Origin: Haliclystus octoradiatus
Lineage: Eukaryota > Cnidaria > Staurozoa > Stauromedusae > Haliclystidae
Length of the DNA: 64,000 bases
Direction of reading: 5' to 3'
Assembly: GCA_916610825.1 (NCBI GenBank)
Contig: OU744454.1
Span: forward strand, 2,338,501-2,402,500
Within the stretch, counting starts at the first letter, position 1. Each line of letters starts with the position of its first letter. Made by a program: the position numbers and the translations under genes. The notes below the pieces were generated by a model, which did not search any database, was not told where the DNA came from, and was given only the letters and a program-made list of their open reading frames with translations. Below, piece after piece: positions 63,991 to 64,000 of this stretch.

Positions 63991-64000
63991 TTGATGAAAT

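Overview
The window is AT-rich, intron-rich invertebrate animal DNA. The evidence is spliceosomal GT-AG genes of metazoan type (REXO2, AP5Z1, SMCO4, TPT1, DZIP1), long repeat-filled introns and many families of non-autonomous DNA transposons. The species cannot be fixed from the sequence alone. A marine invertebrate deuterostome or spiralian is plausible; the gene set does not look nematode or insect.

Layout. 0.2-6.5 kb: REXO2 oligoribonuclease on +, seven exons including a 7-nt microexon. 8.0-13.1 kb: AP5Z1 on +, two large exons with a hAT-type MITE in the intron. 13.9-14.1 kb: SMCO4 on -, a 59-residue protein whose 3' end faces AP5Z1. 14.7-33.9 kb: an accessory island with LINE 3' ends, a broken Penelope-like reverse transcriptase, a tRNA-derived SINE, and three degraded intron-containing copies (A, B, C, all -) of a Helitron-like rolling-circle replication initiator, followed by an unrecognised three-exon gene (-) and an 84-bp minisatellite. 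35.9-41.3 kb: TPT1 (TCTP) on +, four exons, with a complete 2.6-kb hAT transposon (perfect 15-bp TIRs and 8-bp TSD) in intron 2. 43.5-62.9 kb: DZIP1 on +, at least 21 exons whose phases all agree, with introns packed with MITEs, fold-back elements and tandem arrays. 63.2-64 kb: no gene seen.

The host genes are not an operon and share no obvious pathway: RNA turnover (REXO2), endosomal sorting (AP5Z1), a small membrane protein (SMCO4), a translation/growth factor (TPT1) and ciliogenesis (DZIP1). Gene calls rest on protein families recalled from memory plus exon phases worked out by hand. No database search was run.

The most unusual content is the Helitron-like Rep cluster. Its predicted protein has an HIH (HUH) motif and a two-tyrosine YVTKY motif, split by introns at positions conserved between copies A and C. 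Each copy is broken, and no helicase is visible. Also notable are the 7-nt REXO2 exon, an 833-bp fold-back element with a 7-bp TSD in a DZIP1 intron, and a family of short elements made of GTTCATGAAC palindromes at about eleven loci.
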